The position numbers were made by a program, and so were the translations under genes. Shown in pieces: positions 42,719 to 50,084 of a stretch of 64,000 nucleotides of DNA. The notes under the pieces were generated by a model. The model saw nothing but the letters and a program-made list of their open reading frames with translations. It was not told the DNA's origin and ran no database searches. This DNA is from an uncultured Lachnospiraceae bacterium (lineage in GTDB: Bacteria; Bacillota; Clostridia; Lachnospirales; Lachnospiraceae): NCBI GenBank assembly GCA_947574135.1, contig CANPIM010000004.1, forward strand, positions 24,183 to 88,182, given 5' to 3'. Position 1 is the stretch's first letter; every line of letters begins with the position of its first letter.

Positions 42719-44626
42719 TTAAAATATCAAATTTCCAATGATATTTATCAACAGTGCCACCACATAGGCTGTGGCCATCTGAAATCCCACAGCCCGCAGG
42801 GTCCATTTCCAGGAACCCATCTCTCGCCGAATGGCTCCCACTGCCGCAAAGCAGGGCATACACAAGAGATTAAAGGCCATATAAGACCAGGCGGATACCT
42901 TGGTAAACACCTCCGTTATGGCCGGAAGAGCCTGTTCGCCTGCGGATACCGCCTCGATCACCTCATCGCTGACGCCTCCAAAGAGCTGTCCAAAGGTGGA
43001 CACAATATTTTCCTTGGCAATCCAGCCGGTGACCACGCCCACGGAGGCCCGCCAGTCTCCAAAGCCCAGGGGAACAAAGATCCACCGGATGGCATTTCCA
43101 ATGCTGGCCAGGAAACTCTCCTCCATATCGCACATGCCGGTAAAATTAAAGCTGGACAAGAACCAAATCAGCACTGTGGATGCAAAAATCACTGTTCCCG
43201 CCTTCACAGCAAAGCCCCGCACCTTTTCCCAGGCATGAATCAGGACGCTCTTCAGCGTAGGAATCCGATACTGGGGCAGCTCCATAATAAAATTGGAAGC
43301 GCCTTCCTGAAAGGCAAACTTATTTAACAGCAGAGCCCCAATGACAGCCACCACAATTCCCAGCATATAGATGGCAAACACAATCATTGTCTGGTTATTC
43401 TCCGCAAACAGGGTTGCTGCAAACATGGCATAAATCGGCAGCTTTGCGCCACAGGACATAAAGGGCGTAATCATCATGGTTATCTTCCGGTCCTTGTCAC
43501 TCTCCAGGGTACGGGAAGCCATCAGCGCCGGCACGGAGCAGCCAAAGCCCATCAGCATAGGAATAAAGGAGCGTCCGCTAAGGCCAAAGTGACGGAAAAT
43601 CCGGTCCATGACAAAGGCCACCCGCGCCATATAGCCGCTGTCCTCCAGGAAGGACAAAAGCAGAAACAGCACCAGCACCAGAGGTAAAAATCCAAAGACC
43701 GCGCCAATCCCATCCAGGCAGCTGGTTACGAGCTCAACAATCCAGCCGGAAGCGCCTGCTCCCTCCACCAGGCCAATCACTCCCTCCGCCAGACCTCCCC
43801 AGAGGCTTTCCACCACGCCGGCCAGCCATACTCCAGGGCTTGGAAGCTCCGGAATAAACAAAAAGTTTTCACTGAAGGTACAGGCAAACATGAGATACAT
43901 AATGACTACAAAGATGGGCAGGGCCAGGAATCTATTCGTTAAAATTTTGTCAATTTTATCCGATTTTGTCTCCGCGTGAACCGCCTGCTTTTTCTTTACG
44001 GTCTGTTTCACCAGCTCTCCGATGTATGTATACCGCAGGTCCGCCACCTGTTCCTCCTGCTCCTCTGTAAGCCGGTTTTCCCGAATTGCTGCATAGAGCT
44101 CCCCTTCGTAAATATCCAGCTCCCGGGGCACCTGGCCGGACTGAGCCACCTTCAAAACCTCTTCCATGAGAGTCTGGGTCCCTTTATTACTCCGGGCCAC
44201 AATGGGCACCACAGGCACTCCTAAAAGGCTTGCCAGCTTCTCACAATCAATGCGATCTCCCCTGCTCTCCACCTCATCCATCATATTCATGGCAATCACC
44301 ATAGGGATCCCCAGCTCCGCTATTTGCAGCGTCAGATACAGATTTCGCTCCATGCTGGTGCCGTCCACAATGTCAATCACCACATCCGGCCGTTCCTTTA
44401 CCAGGTATTCTCTGGCAATCCGCTCCTCCGCAGAATAGGGGGACAGAGAATAGGTTCCCGGCAGGTCCAAAATAGAGATCTCCTTGTTTTTCCGGTATCC
44501 CCCTTCCTTCTTATCCACCGTCACTCCCGGCCAGTTTCCCACATGCTGTCTGGAACCGGTAAGCTCATTGAACAGGGTAGTCTTACCGCAGTTTGGATTT
44601 CCTGCCAGTGCAATTTTATAAGACAT
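42719..44626 (-). CDS. feoB: Ferrous iron transporter FeoB (system 2)
   Basis: 635 residues: GNPNCGKTTLFNELTGSRQHVGNWPGVTVDKKEG, DLPGTYSL, NMMDEV; a short helical link; then the membrane core with GYMARVAFVMDRIFRHFGLSGRSFIPMLMGFGCSVPALMA. It is shorter than FeoB system 1 and lacks the His-rich loop. It is preceded by two feoA genes and followed by DUF2325; operators at 45223 and 45286 suggest Fur control. Confidence 0.95.
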   Translation of the reverse strand: MSYKIALAGNPNCGKTTLFNELTGSRQHVGNWPGVTVDKKEGGYRKNKEISILDLPGTYSLSPYSAEERIAREYLVKERPDVVIDIVDGTSMERNLYLTLQIAELGIPMVIAMNMMDEVESRGDRIDCEKLASLLGVPVVPIVARSNKGTQTLMEEVLKVAQSGQVPRELDIYEGELYAAIRENRLTEEQEEQVADLRYTYIGELVKQTVKKKQAVHAETKSDKIDKILTNRFLALPIFVVIMYLMFACTFSENFLFIPELPSPGVWLAGVVESLWGGLAEGVIGLVEGAGASGWIVELVTSCLDGIGAVFGFLPLVLVLFLLLSFLEDSGYMARVAFVMDRIFRHFGLSGRSFIPMLMGFGCSVPALMASRTLESDKDRKITMMITPFMSCGAKLPIYAMFAATLFAENNQTMIVFAIYMLGIVVAVIGALLLNKFAFQEGASNFIMELPQYRIPTLKSVLIHAWEKVRGFAVKAGTVIFASTVLIWFLSSFNFTGMCDMEESFLASIGNAIRWIFVPLGFGDWRASVGVVTGWIAKENIVSTFGQLFGGVSDEVIEAVSAGEQALPAITEVFTKVSAWSYMAFNLLCMPCFAAVGAIRREMGSWKWTLRAVGFQMATAYVVALLINIIGNLIF

Positions 44627-44684
44627 TTTTTCTTTCCTCCTGCTAAATTAGTTTTGGCTAACTTGTTTGCCTAAAAAAGGCCGG

Positions 44685-44909
44685 CTAAACCGGCTCCACC
44701 TGTATCCTGCTGGCCTCCTCCTTGCGAAGGCTCAGCTCATAGCCCCGCACATGAACCTCCACCGGGTCCCCTAAGGGCGCCACCTTGATTACCTTCACCT
44801 GCACCCCGGGGGTCACTCCCATATCCATAATTCTCCGCTTCAGGGGGCCGCTTTCCCCCAGAGATACCACCTGGCCGGACTGTCCCGGCTTTAAATCCCG
44901 CAATGTCAT
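44685..44909 (-). CDS. feoA: FeoA protein (system 2, second copy)
   Basis: 74 residues: TLRDLKPGQSGQVVSLGESGPLKRRIMDMGVTPGVQVKVIKVAPLGDPVEVHVRGYELSLRKEEASRI, a classic FeoA/SH3-like sequence. The ATG at 44909 has AGGAG at good spacing. Directly upstream of feoB2. Confidence 0.93.
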   Translation of the reverse strand: MTLRDLKPGQSGQVVSLGESGPLKRRIMDMGVTPGVQVKVIKVAPLGDPVEVHVRGYELSLRKEEASRIQVEPV

Positions 44910-44982
44910 ATTTTTTGCTCCTATTTTTAGTTCCGCATCTACATTTCCAGCGCCCCTGGCCATTTCGATGCTGTTTTTTGTT

Positions 44983-45195
44983 TTACGCCACCATTATTTG
45001 AGCTGCCAGGCCCCGGTTCAGCGCTACCCGCACTCCTTTTACCACCAAAATGAGGCCACTTAAATTTTCCCCAACCACCTGAACTTTCTCGCCTTTGATA
45101 AATCCCATGTCCTGCAAATGACGCCTGGTCTCCTCCCGACCATGGAAATCCTGCAACACTCTGGTCTCACCGATTTTCATCATTGCCAATGCCAT
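44983..45195 (-). CDS. FeoA-like protein (system 2, first copy)
   Basis: 70 residues: LQDFHGREETRRHLQDMGFIKGEKVQVVGENLSGLILVVKGVRVALNRGLAAQIMV. It is more divergent than the second copy but has the same SH3-like length and GxxVALN end. A GGAAGGGG site precedes the ATG. First gene of the operon. Confidence 0.88.
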   Translation of the reverse strand: MALAMMKIGETRVLQDFHGREETRRHLQDMGFIKGEKVQVVGENLSGLILVVKGVRVALNRGLAAQIMVA

Positions 45196-45222
45196 CTGTG
45201 TCCCCTTCCTTTCTTGTGTATT

Positions 45223-45237
45223 TGATAATAACTATCA
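45223..45237. promoter_or_regulatory. Fur-type box 1 of feo operon 2
   Basis: TGATAATAACTATCA: one mismatch to the 7-1-7 Fur box. It lies 11 bp downstream of the -10 box, over the likely transcription start. Confidence 0.75.
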
Positions 45238-45248
45238 TTTTCTCTTGT

Positions 45249-45277
45249 ATTATATTTCCTGTTTCCTGATTTGTCAA
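45249..45277 (-). promoter_or_regulatory. Promoter of feo operon 2
   Basis: TTGACA (45272-45277), a 17-bp spacer and TATAAT (45249-45254) on the minus strand: both boxes are consensus. Confidence 0.85.
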
Positions 45278-45285
45278 TACTTTTT

Positions 45286-45300
45286 TGATAACAATTCTCA
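45286..45300. promoter_or_regulatory. Fur-type box 2 of feo operon 2 (weaker)
   Basis: TGATAACAATTCTCA, two to three mismatches to the Fur box, just upstream of the -35 box. Confidence 0.5.
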
Positions 45301-45342
45301 TAATCATTTAAACTTGTAGATAAGTAAGGCATTGCCATTGTA

Positions 45343-45376
45343 AAAAAAGACACCTCCCAGAGGAAAGTGTCTCTTT
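45343..45376 (-). terminator. Terminator of the M18 aminopeptidase gene
   Basis: AGACACCTCC (from 45349) pairs with GGAAAGTGTCT; on the minus strand a run of seven Ts follows. Confidence 0.82.
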
Positions 45377-45424
45377 TCGTATACTTAAAAATTCTTTTGG
45401 CATTCTTAAAATTCAGATAACTGC

Positions 45425-46804
45425 TTAAGCTTCTTTTAAAAAGCTGCGGTAACACTTCAGGGCCTCGTACACATCCGCCTTGCTGACAATCTCCCAGGGG
45501 GCATGCATGGAGAGCACCGGCACACCGCTGTCAATCACCTCCATGCCGTAATTGGCCAGGATGTAGGCAATGGTTCCCCCGCCTCCTGCGTCAATTTTTC
45601 CAAGCTCTGCCGTCTGGTAAGCCACCCTGTTTCGATCCATGATTGCCCGAAGGGCTGCCATATACTCTGCATTGGCGTCATTGGAGCCGCTCTTTCCCTT
45701 GCTTCCTGTGTATTTATTGAACACAATGCCGTTGGCAAAATAGGCAGCGTTTTTCTTTTCAAACACATCTCCGTACAGGGGATCGTAGGCTGCGCTCACA
45801 TCCGAGGACAGCATACGGGAATGAGCCATGGCCCGGCGAAGCTTTAGCTCCGTGTAGCCCTCCCGAAGCTCCAGAACCTCTGCCAGAGAATTCTCGAAAA
45901 ACCGGGAAGCCATACCCGTGGCCCCCACACTCCCGATCTCTTCCTTATCCACCAGAATGCAGCAGGCCGTCTTATCCACCTCTCCCAGCTCCAGCATAGC
46001 CATGAGGGAGGTAAAGGCGCAGACTCTGTCATCATGGCCATAGCCCATGATCATGCTTCTGTCCAACCCGCAGTCCCGGGCCTTTCCCGCCGGTACAATC
46101 TCCAGCTCTGCGGAGAGGAAATCCGCCTCCTCTATGTCATAGGTCTCCTTTAAGAGCCTAAGAATATTGGCCTGGACCGCCTCTTTTTCTGTATCCTTTA
46201 TGGGACGGCTTCCAAAAAGCAGATCCAGCTGTTCTCCCTCAACCACCTTTGCACCGGTTTTTTCTAGCTGCTTGGCCGACAGATGGATCAGAAGATCCGT
46301 AAAGGCAAACACCGGATCCTCCTCCTTTTCCCCGATAACAATCTCCACCCGGGTGCCATCCTTTTTTACCACCACTCCGTGAAGAGCCAGGGGAATGGCC
46401 ACCCACTGGTATTTCTTTATGCCTCCGTAGTAATGGCCGTCTAAATACGCAAACTCCGTGTCTTCATAGAGAGGCACCTGCTTTGCATCCACCCGGGGAG
46501 AATCAATATGAGCTCCCAAAATATTCAGGCCTTGCTCCAGGGGACGATTTCCCAGCTGATAGAGCACCACGGATTTCTCCATATAGCTCAGGTACACCTT
46601 ATCCTGGGGCTTTAGCTGCTCTCCCTTTTCCATAAGATCTTTGAGATTCCGGTAGCCAGCCTTTTTTGCCATCTCCACCGCCACTCTCACGCATTCCCGT
46701 TCCGTCTTTCCTGCATCCAGGCAGGTCTTATAGCGGCCGCACACCTCCTCCAGCTCCTTTAGCTGGGGCTCCTCATAGCTGAGCCATACATTTTTTCGCT
46801 CCAT
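45425..46804 (-). CDS. M18 family zinc aminopeptidase
   Basis: 459 residues. GAHIDSPR (97-104) carries the first metal His, DKEEIGSVGATG the catalytic Glu, GYGHDDRVCAF a metal Asp, and SMHAPWEIVSKADV a C-terminal His. It cleaves N-terminal, often acidic, residues from peptides in the cytoplasm. Single gene with its own promoter and terminator. Confidence 0.93.
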   Translation of the reverse strand: MERKNVWLSYEEPQLKELEEVCGRYKTCLDAGKTERECVRVAVEMAKKAGYRNLKDLMEKGEQLKPQDKVYLSYMEKSVVLYQLGNRPLEQGLNILGAHIDSPRVDAKQVPLYEDTEFAYLDGHYYGGIKKYQWVAIPLALHGVVVKKDGTRVEIVIGEKEEDPVFAFTDLLIHLSAKQLEKTGAKVVEGEQLDLLFGSRPIKDTEKEAVQANILRLLKETYDIEEADFLSAELEIVPAGKARDCGLDRSMIMGYGHDDRVCAFTSLMAMLELGEVDKTACCILVDKEEIGSVGATGMASRFFENSLAEVLELREGYTELKLRRAMAHSRMLSSDVSAAYDPLYGDVFEKKNAAYFANGIVFNKYTGSKGKSGSNDANAEYMAALRAIMDRNRVAYQTAELGKIDAGGGGTIAYILANYGMEVIDSGVPVLSMHAPWEIVSKADVYEALKCYRSFLKEA

Positions 46805-46924
46805 AAATTTTGCTCCTGTTCCTTTCCTGTTATTCTGTCATTCCTCTTAGCATTCCATATTGACCAGAAAACTATCCCGTCCCTTTTGTCTGCCCATTTG
46901 GAGTGCCATTTGTCTATGTCTATG

Positions 46925-46953
46925 ATTTTAACGCGTTTTAAGATGTTTGTCAT
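46925..46953 (-). promoter_or_regulatory. Promoter of the M18 gene
   Basis: ATGACA (46948-46953), a 17-bp spacer and TAAAAT (46925-46930), with an AACGCGTT core palindrome in the spacer. The 330-bp gap 46805-47133 otherwise holds a CCGCCTAGGCGG palindrome (46991-47002) and the terminator at 47015-47068; I see no gene in it. Confidence 0.5.
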
Positions 46954-47014
46954 TAGAAAAATTTCTATGGCACGGGAATCCTCCACGCCCAGCCGCCTAG
47001 GCGGGGCATAAAAA

Positions 47015-47068
47015 ATGTGCGGAAATACACGCCTATGGGGAGGGCTATCCACCTGGCGTATATTCCGC
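47015..47068 (-). terminator. Long hairpin terminator of the lipoprotein gene
   Basis: GTGCGGAAATACACGCC pairs with GGCGTATATTCCGCAC (one bulge, one mismatch, 19-22 base loop). On the minus strand ATTTTTTATG follows. Unusually long stem. Confidence 0.82.
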
Positions 47069-47133
47069 ACATTCTATTTCATATGGAAATACTTACGCGT
47101 TCCATTCCTCAAAATTATACAGGCAACGGGGAC

Positions 47134-47550
47134 TTATTCCGCAGCCTTCTCCCCGTCGGCATTTAATTCGCTTTCCCCAGATCCATTGGCACCAGCCTCA
47201 CCGCCGGCTTCTCCTTTGCTTTCCGGCTGCTCCTGGCCCTCTGTCTCGCCATTCTGGCCGTCAGCGTCTTTCTGATCCGGCTGCTCCTGATCCTGCTTTT
47301 CGCCTTCCTCTGGCTCAGTCTCATCTCCTGCCTTTTCATCGTCCTTGGGAGCGGCTCCCTCCTCCGGCTTGTCGTCCTCCGAGGTTGCGGGTTCTCCCTC
47401 CGGCTTCAGATTGTCCTCCACGGATTCCACGCCTCCTTCCGGAGTGCCGCTTTCCCCGTCCTTGTCATTTCCACAGCCGGTCAAGAGTCCCATGGCCAAT
47501 ACTAAAACGCACAAACCTGCTAACACACTGATTTTTGTTCTTTTTCTCAT
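47134..47550 (-). CDS. Acidic, disordered lipoprotein
   Basis: 138 residues. A lipoprotein signal (MRKRTKISVLAGLCVLVLAM then LLTGC) is followed only by Glu/Asp/Gly/Pro/Gln-rich, low-complexity sequence with no folded domain visible. The mature part would be a highly negative tether on the outer face of the membrane. AAAGGAGG precedes the ATG; it is a single-gene unit with a long terminator. Function unknown. Confidence 0.75.
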   Translation of the reverse strand: MRKRTKISVLAGLCVLVLAMGLLTGCGNDKDGESGTPEGGVESVEDNLKPEGEPATSEDDKPEEGAAPKDDEKAGDETEPEEGEKQDQEQPDQKDADGQNGETEGQEQPESKGEAGGEAGANGSGESELNADGEKAAE

Positions 47551-47822
47551 AATTTGTTACTCCTCCTTTTGATGTAAGCTTGCCATTGTCCACCGAAAAG
47601 CCGGCGCCCGGCGTTTGGACACCGGCGTGTGAACAGCAGCAAAAACACGATGTTGGTTGAAAATGGCCTCCTTTCTTTTGGAATGAAGTCAGTATAGCAT
47701 GCAAATTTGTCCATTTTATGTTGTAAAAATAAAAATCTTCTTATGTTTTTTAATATTTTCTGAAAGATTGCTTGGGATTTTCTGTAGATGTCTCAAAGCC
47801 TGCACAAAATAACCCCAAATAC

Positions 47823-48935
47823 TCACTCCCCCTCAAAGGGAAACTCATAGGCAAGCCCTAATTCATCCCGAAGCTTTACAAGCTCCCTCTGAATGGTCTC
47901 TCCCACAGGAACTCCCTTATCCTTTCGCTCCTGCCAGGCCAGGTATTCCTTCTCTCCCGCCGTGTAGATTCTCTCCGCTCCCGGAGCTACGGTGGAATTG
48001 CGAAGCCCCCGGCAGATTTCTCCGGCGATTCTCCGAAAGGTATCCGGTCCCATAAAGAATTCCGGGTTGATGACAAAGAAGAAATGCCCCAGATGGTACA
48101 TCTGATCCCTGCCTTGGGCGTCCTTGCCGCTAAGCTCCCTAAGAAAGGGGCCACCGGAAAGGGCAGCGGAAAGGATCTCCACAATGGTGGCAAAGCCATA
48201 TCCCTTATATCCGGCCGTGGCCTCCCCCAGTCCTCCCAGGGGCACCAGGGCGGCTCTTCCCGCGCGCATTTCTGTCAAAATTCTGGCAGAATCCGTCATG
48301 GTGTTTCCCTCCCGGTCCACCACAAGCCCCGAAGGGGTCTCCTTTCCGGAGCGGGCGTAGAACTCTATCTTTCCATTCTGAATGGGGGAGGTGGCACAGT
48401 CAAAATTAAAGGGAAATTCCTCGTCCGTGGGCATGGTGAAGGTGAGAGGGTTTGTTCCCAGCATATTATCTATGCCAAAGGTGGGCGCCAAAGAGGGCCT
48501 TGCATTGGTTCCGGAAATGCCAATCATGCCGGCCTTACAGGCCATGCCCGTCCAGTAGCCTGCGATTCCATAGTGGGTGGAGTTGCAGATAGCTCCGCCG
48601 GCCATGCCGTATTTCTTTGCCTTTTCTATAAGCTTCTCCATCATGCGATAGCTGGCCACCATGCCCATGCCGTTGTGGGCGTCCATGACACAGGTGGTCT
48701 GGGTCTCCTTTCGGATCTCCAGGTTTGTGACGGGAAGCAGGGTACCTTTTTTGATGCGATCCAGGTAAATGGGCTTGAATCGATTGCAGCCATGGCTCTC
48801 AATGCCTCTCCGATCCGATTCCAGAAGCACATCGGCGCAGATGGCTGCGTCCTCCCGGGGCACTCCGTAGGCGGCAAATACATCTATCATAAAATCGTTC
48901 ATTAATTTCCATGGTACATAGGGTCTTGTTTCCAT
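47823..48935 (-). CDS. Ldh family (malate/ureidoglycolate/lactate) dehydrogenase
   Basis: 370 residues of the Ldh_2 family (YlbC/YiaK/ComC-like), not the classical LDH fold: ESDRRGIESHGCNRF (substrate-site Ser/His), GGAICNSTHYGIAGYWTGMA (catalytic His), MLGTNPLTFTMPTDEE, and GYKGYGFATIVEILSAALSG. It uses NAD(P) to interconvert a 2-hydroxy and 2-oxo acid. The start is the ATG at 48935 with GAGGAG 8 bases upstream. Neighbouring Gfo/Idh and glycyl radical enzyme genes hint at a sugar-acid route. Confidence 0.9.
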   Translation of the reverse strand: METRPYVPWKLMNDFMIDVFAAYGVPREDAAICADVLLESDRRGIESHGCNRFKPIYLDRIKKGTLLPVTNLEIRKETQTTCVMDAHNGMGMVASYRMMEKLIEKAKKYGMAGGAICNSTHYGIAGYWTGMACKAGMIGISGTNARPSLAPTFGIDNMLGTNPLTFTMPTDEEFPFNFDCATSPIQNGKIEFYARSGKETPSGLVVDREGNTMTDSARILTEMRAGRAALVPLGGLGEATAGYKGYGFATIVEILSAALSGGPFLRELSGKDAQGRDQMYHLGHFFFVINPEFFMGPDTFRRIAGEICRGLRNSTVAPGAERIYTAGEKEYLAWQERKDKGVPVGETIQRELVKLRDELGLAYEFPFEGE

Positions 48936-49060
48936 AGGGAGGGCTCCTCTCAATGTATTGAATTCTCTTTTTACAGTAACATCTTTTTGCGGGTTTTACA
49001 AGTATTGGAAAACGGCAACTCTTGGCGATTCTCATTGAAAGGAGGCTTTCTAAAAAGGAA

Positions 49061-49089
49061 CTGACAAAACGTGGAAATCAAGGTATAAT
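49061..49089 (+). promoter_or_regulatory. Promoter of the Gfo/Idh gene
   Basis: CTGACA (49061-49066), a 17-bp spacer and TATAAT (49084-49089). Confidence 0.7.
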
Positions 49090-49123
49090 ATAGGAACATC
49101 ATTGTGGTTAGGAGGATTTTTTT

Positions 49124-50077
49124 ATGAGAGTTGGCGTTGCAGGGGCTGGGCTGATTGTGCCTACTTTTTTGCGGGCAGCTGCCCTGGTGAAGGGGATGGA
49201 GGTGAAGGCTCTCTTTGCACGAAAGGAGGATGTGCGGGAGGATATTTGCGGGAAATTTCATATTCCTGTGGGGTATGACAGCTATGAGAAGCTTTTGGCT
49301 GACCCGGATCTGGATGTGATTTATGTGGCTCTTCCCAACAACCTGCATGCTTCCTTTGCCAGGGAGGCCCTGGAGGCGGGTAAGCATGTGATTCTGGAGA
49401 AGCCCTTTACCGTAACCTATGGGGAGGCTCTGGAGCTGGCAGCCCTGGCCTGGGAAAATAAGCAATATCTCTTTGAGGCCATTACCAATCTGTACAATCC
49501 CAATTTTTTCAAAATCCAGGAGCTACTGCCAAGGCTTGGGGAGATAAAAATTGTGGAGATGAATTATTCTCAGTATTCCAGCCGGTATGACGCCTTCAAA
49601 GAGGGGATTATCTGTCCGGTGTTTGACCAGGCAAAGGCCGGCGGGGCCCTGATGGATCTGAATGTCTACAATATCCATCTGGCGGCAGCGCTTTTTGGCC
49701 GTCCGAAATCCGTGCGCTATTATGCCAATATGGAACGGCAGGTGGACACCTCCGGCATTCTTATGCTGGAGTATGAGGGCTTTCAATGCGTATGCATTGC
49801 AGCCAAGGACTGCAGCGCTCCCTGCTGCATCAATATTCAGGGAAACAAAGGCTGTATTCACAGCAGCTCCATGCCCAATGAGCTGAAGGAATTTTCCTTT
49901 ACGGAAAATAAATGCCAGCCAAAGGCATACCAGCTTGCCGATTCTCCCGAACGTCTGTTCTACGAGCTGGCTGCCTTTGCTGACTTGTATGAACGACAGG
50001 ACGGCGCCGCCTTTGACAGACGGCTGGACCATAGCCTGCTGGTAATGGAAATCTTAGATCAGGCCCGAGGAGCCTAG
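49124..50077 (+). CDS. Gfo/Idh/MocA family oxidoreductase
   Basis: 317 residues. The Rossmann start is VGVAGAGLIVPTFL; YVALPNNLHASFAREALEAGKHVILEKPFTV carries the family EKP lysine; the C-terminal domain has GGALMDLNVYNIHLAAALFG, with the catalytic His. It oxidises or reduces a cyclic sugar or polyol with NAD(P). GGAGG precedes the ATG. It converges on the glycyl radical enzyme gene with 7 bp between their ends. Confidence 0.92.
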   Translation: MRVGVAGAGLIVPTFLRAAALVKGMEVKALFARKEDVREDICGKFHIPVGYDSYEKLLADPDLDVIYVALPNNLHASFAREALEAGKHVILEKPFTVTYGEALELAALAWENKQYLFEAITNLYNPNFFKIQELLPRLGEIKIVEMNYSQYSSRYDAFKEGIICPVFDQAKAGGALMDLNVYNIHLAAALFGRPKSVRYYANMERQVDTSGILMLEYEGFQCVCIAAKDCSAPCCINIQGNKGCIHSSSMPNELKEFSFTENKCQPKAYQLADSPERLFYELAAFADLYERQDGAAFDRRLDHSLLVMEILDQARGA

Positions 50078-50084
50078 AGCCCTT

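Noticed and set aside
46759..47070. Short open frame between the M18 and lipoprotein genes
   Set aside because: It overlaps the lipoprotein terminator and the M18 promoter and matches nothing.
47600..47626. GC-rich hairpin (GCCGG/CCGGC) between the lipoprotein and Ldh-type genes as a terminator
   Set aside because: Stem of only five pairs, about 200 bp from the Ldh stop; too weak to call.
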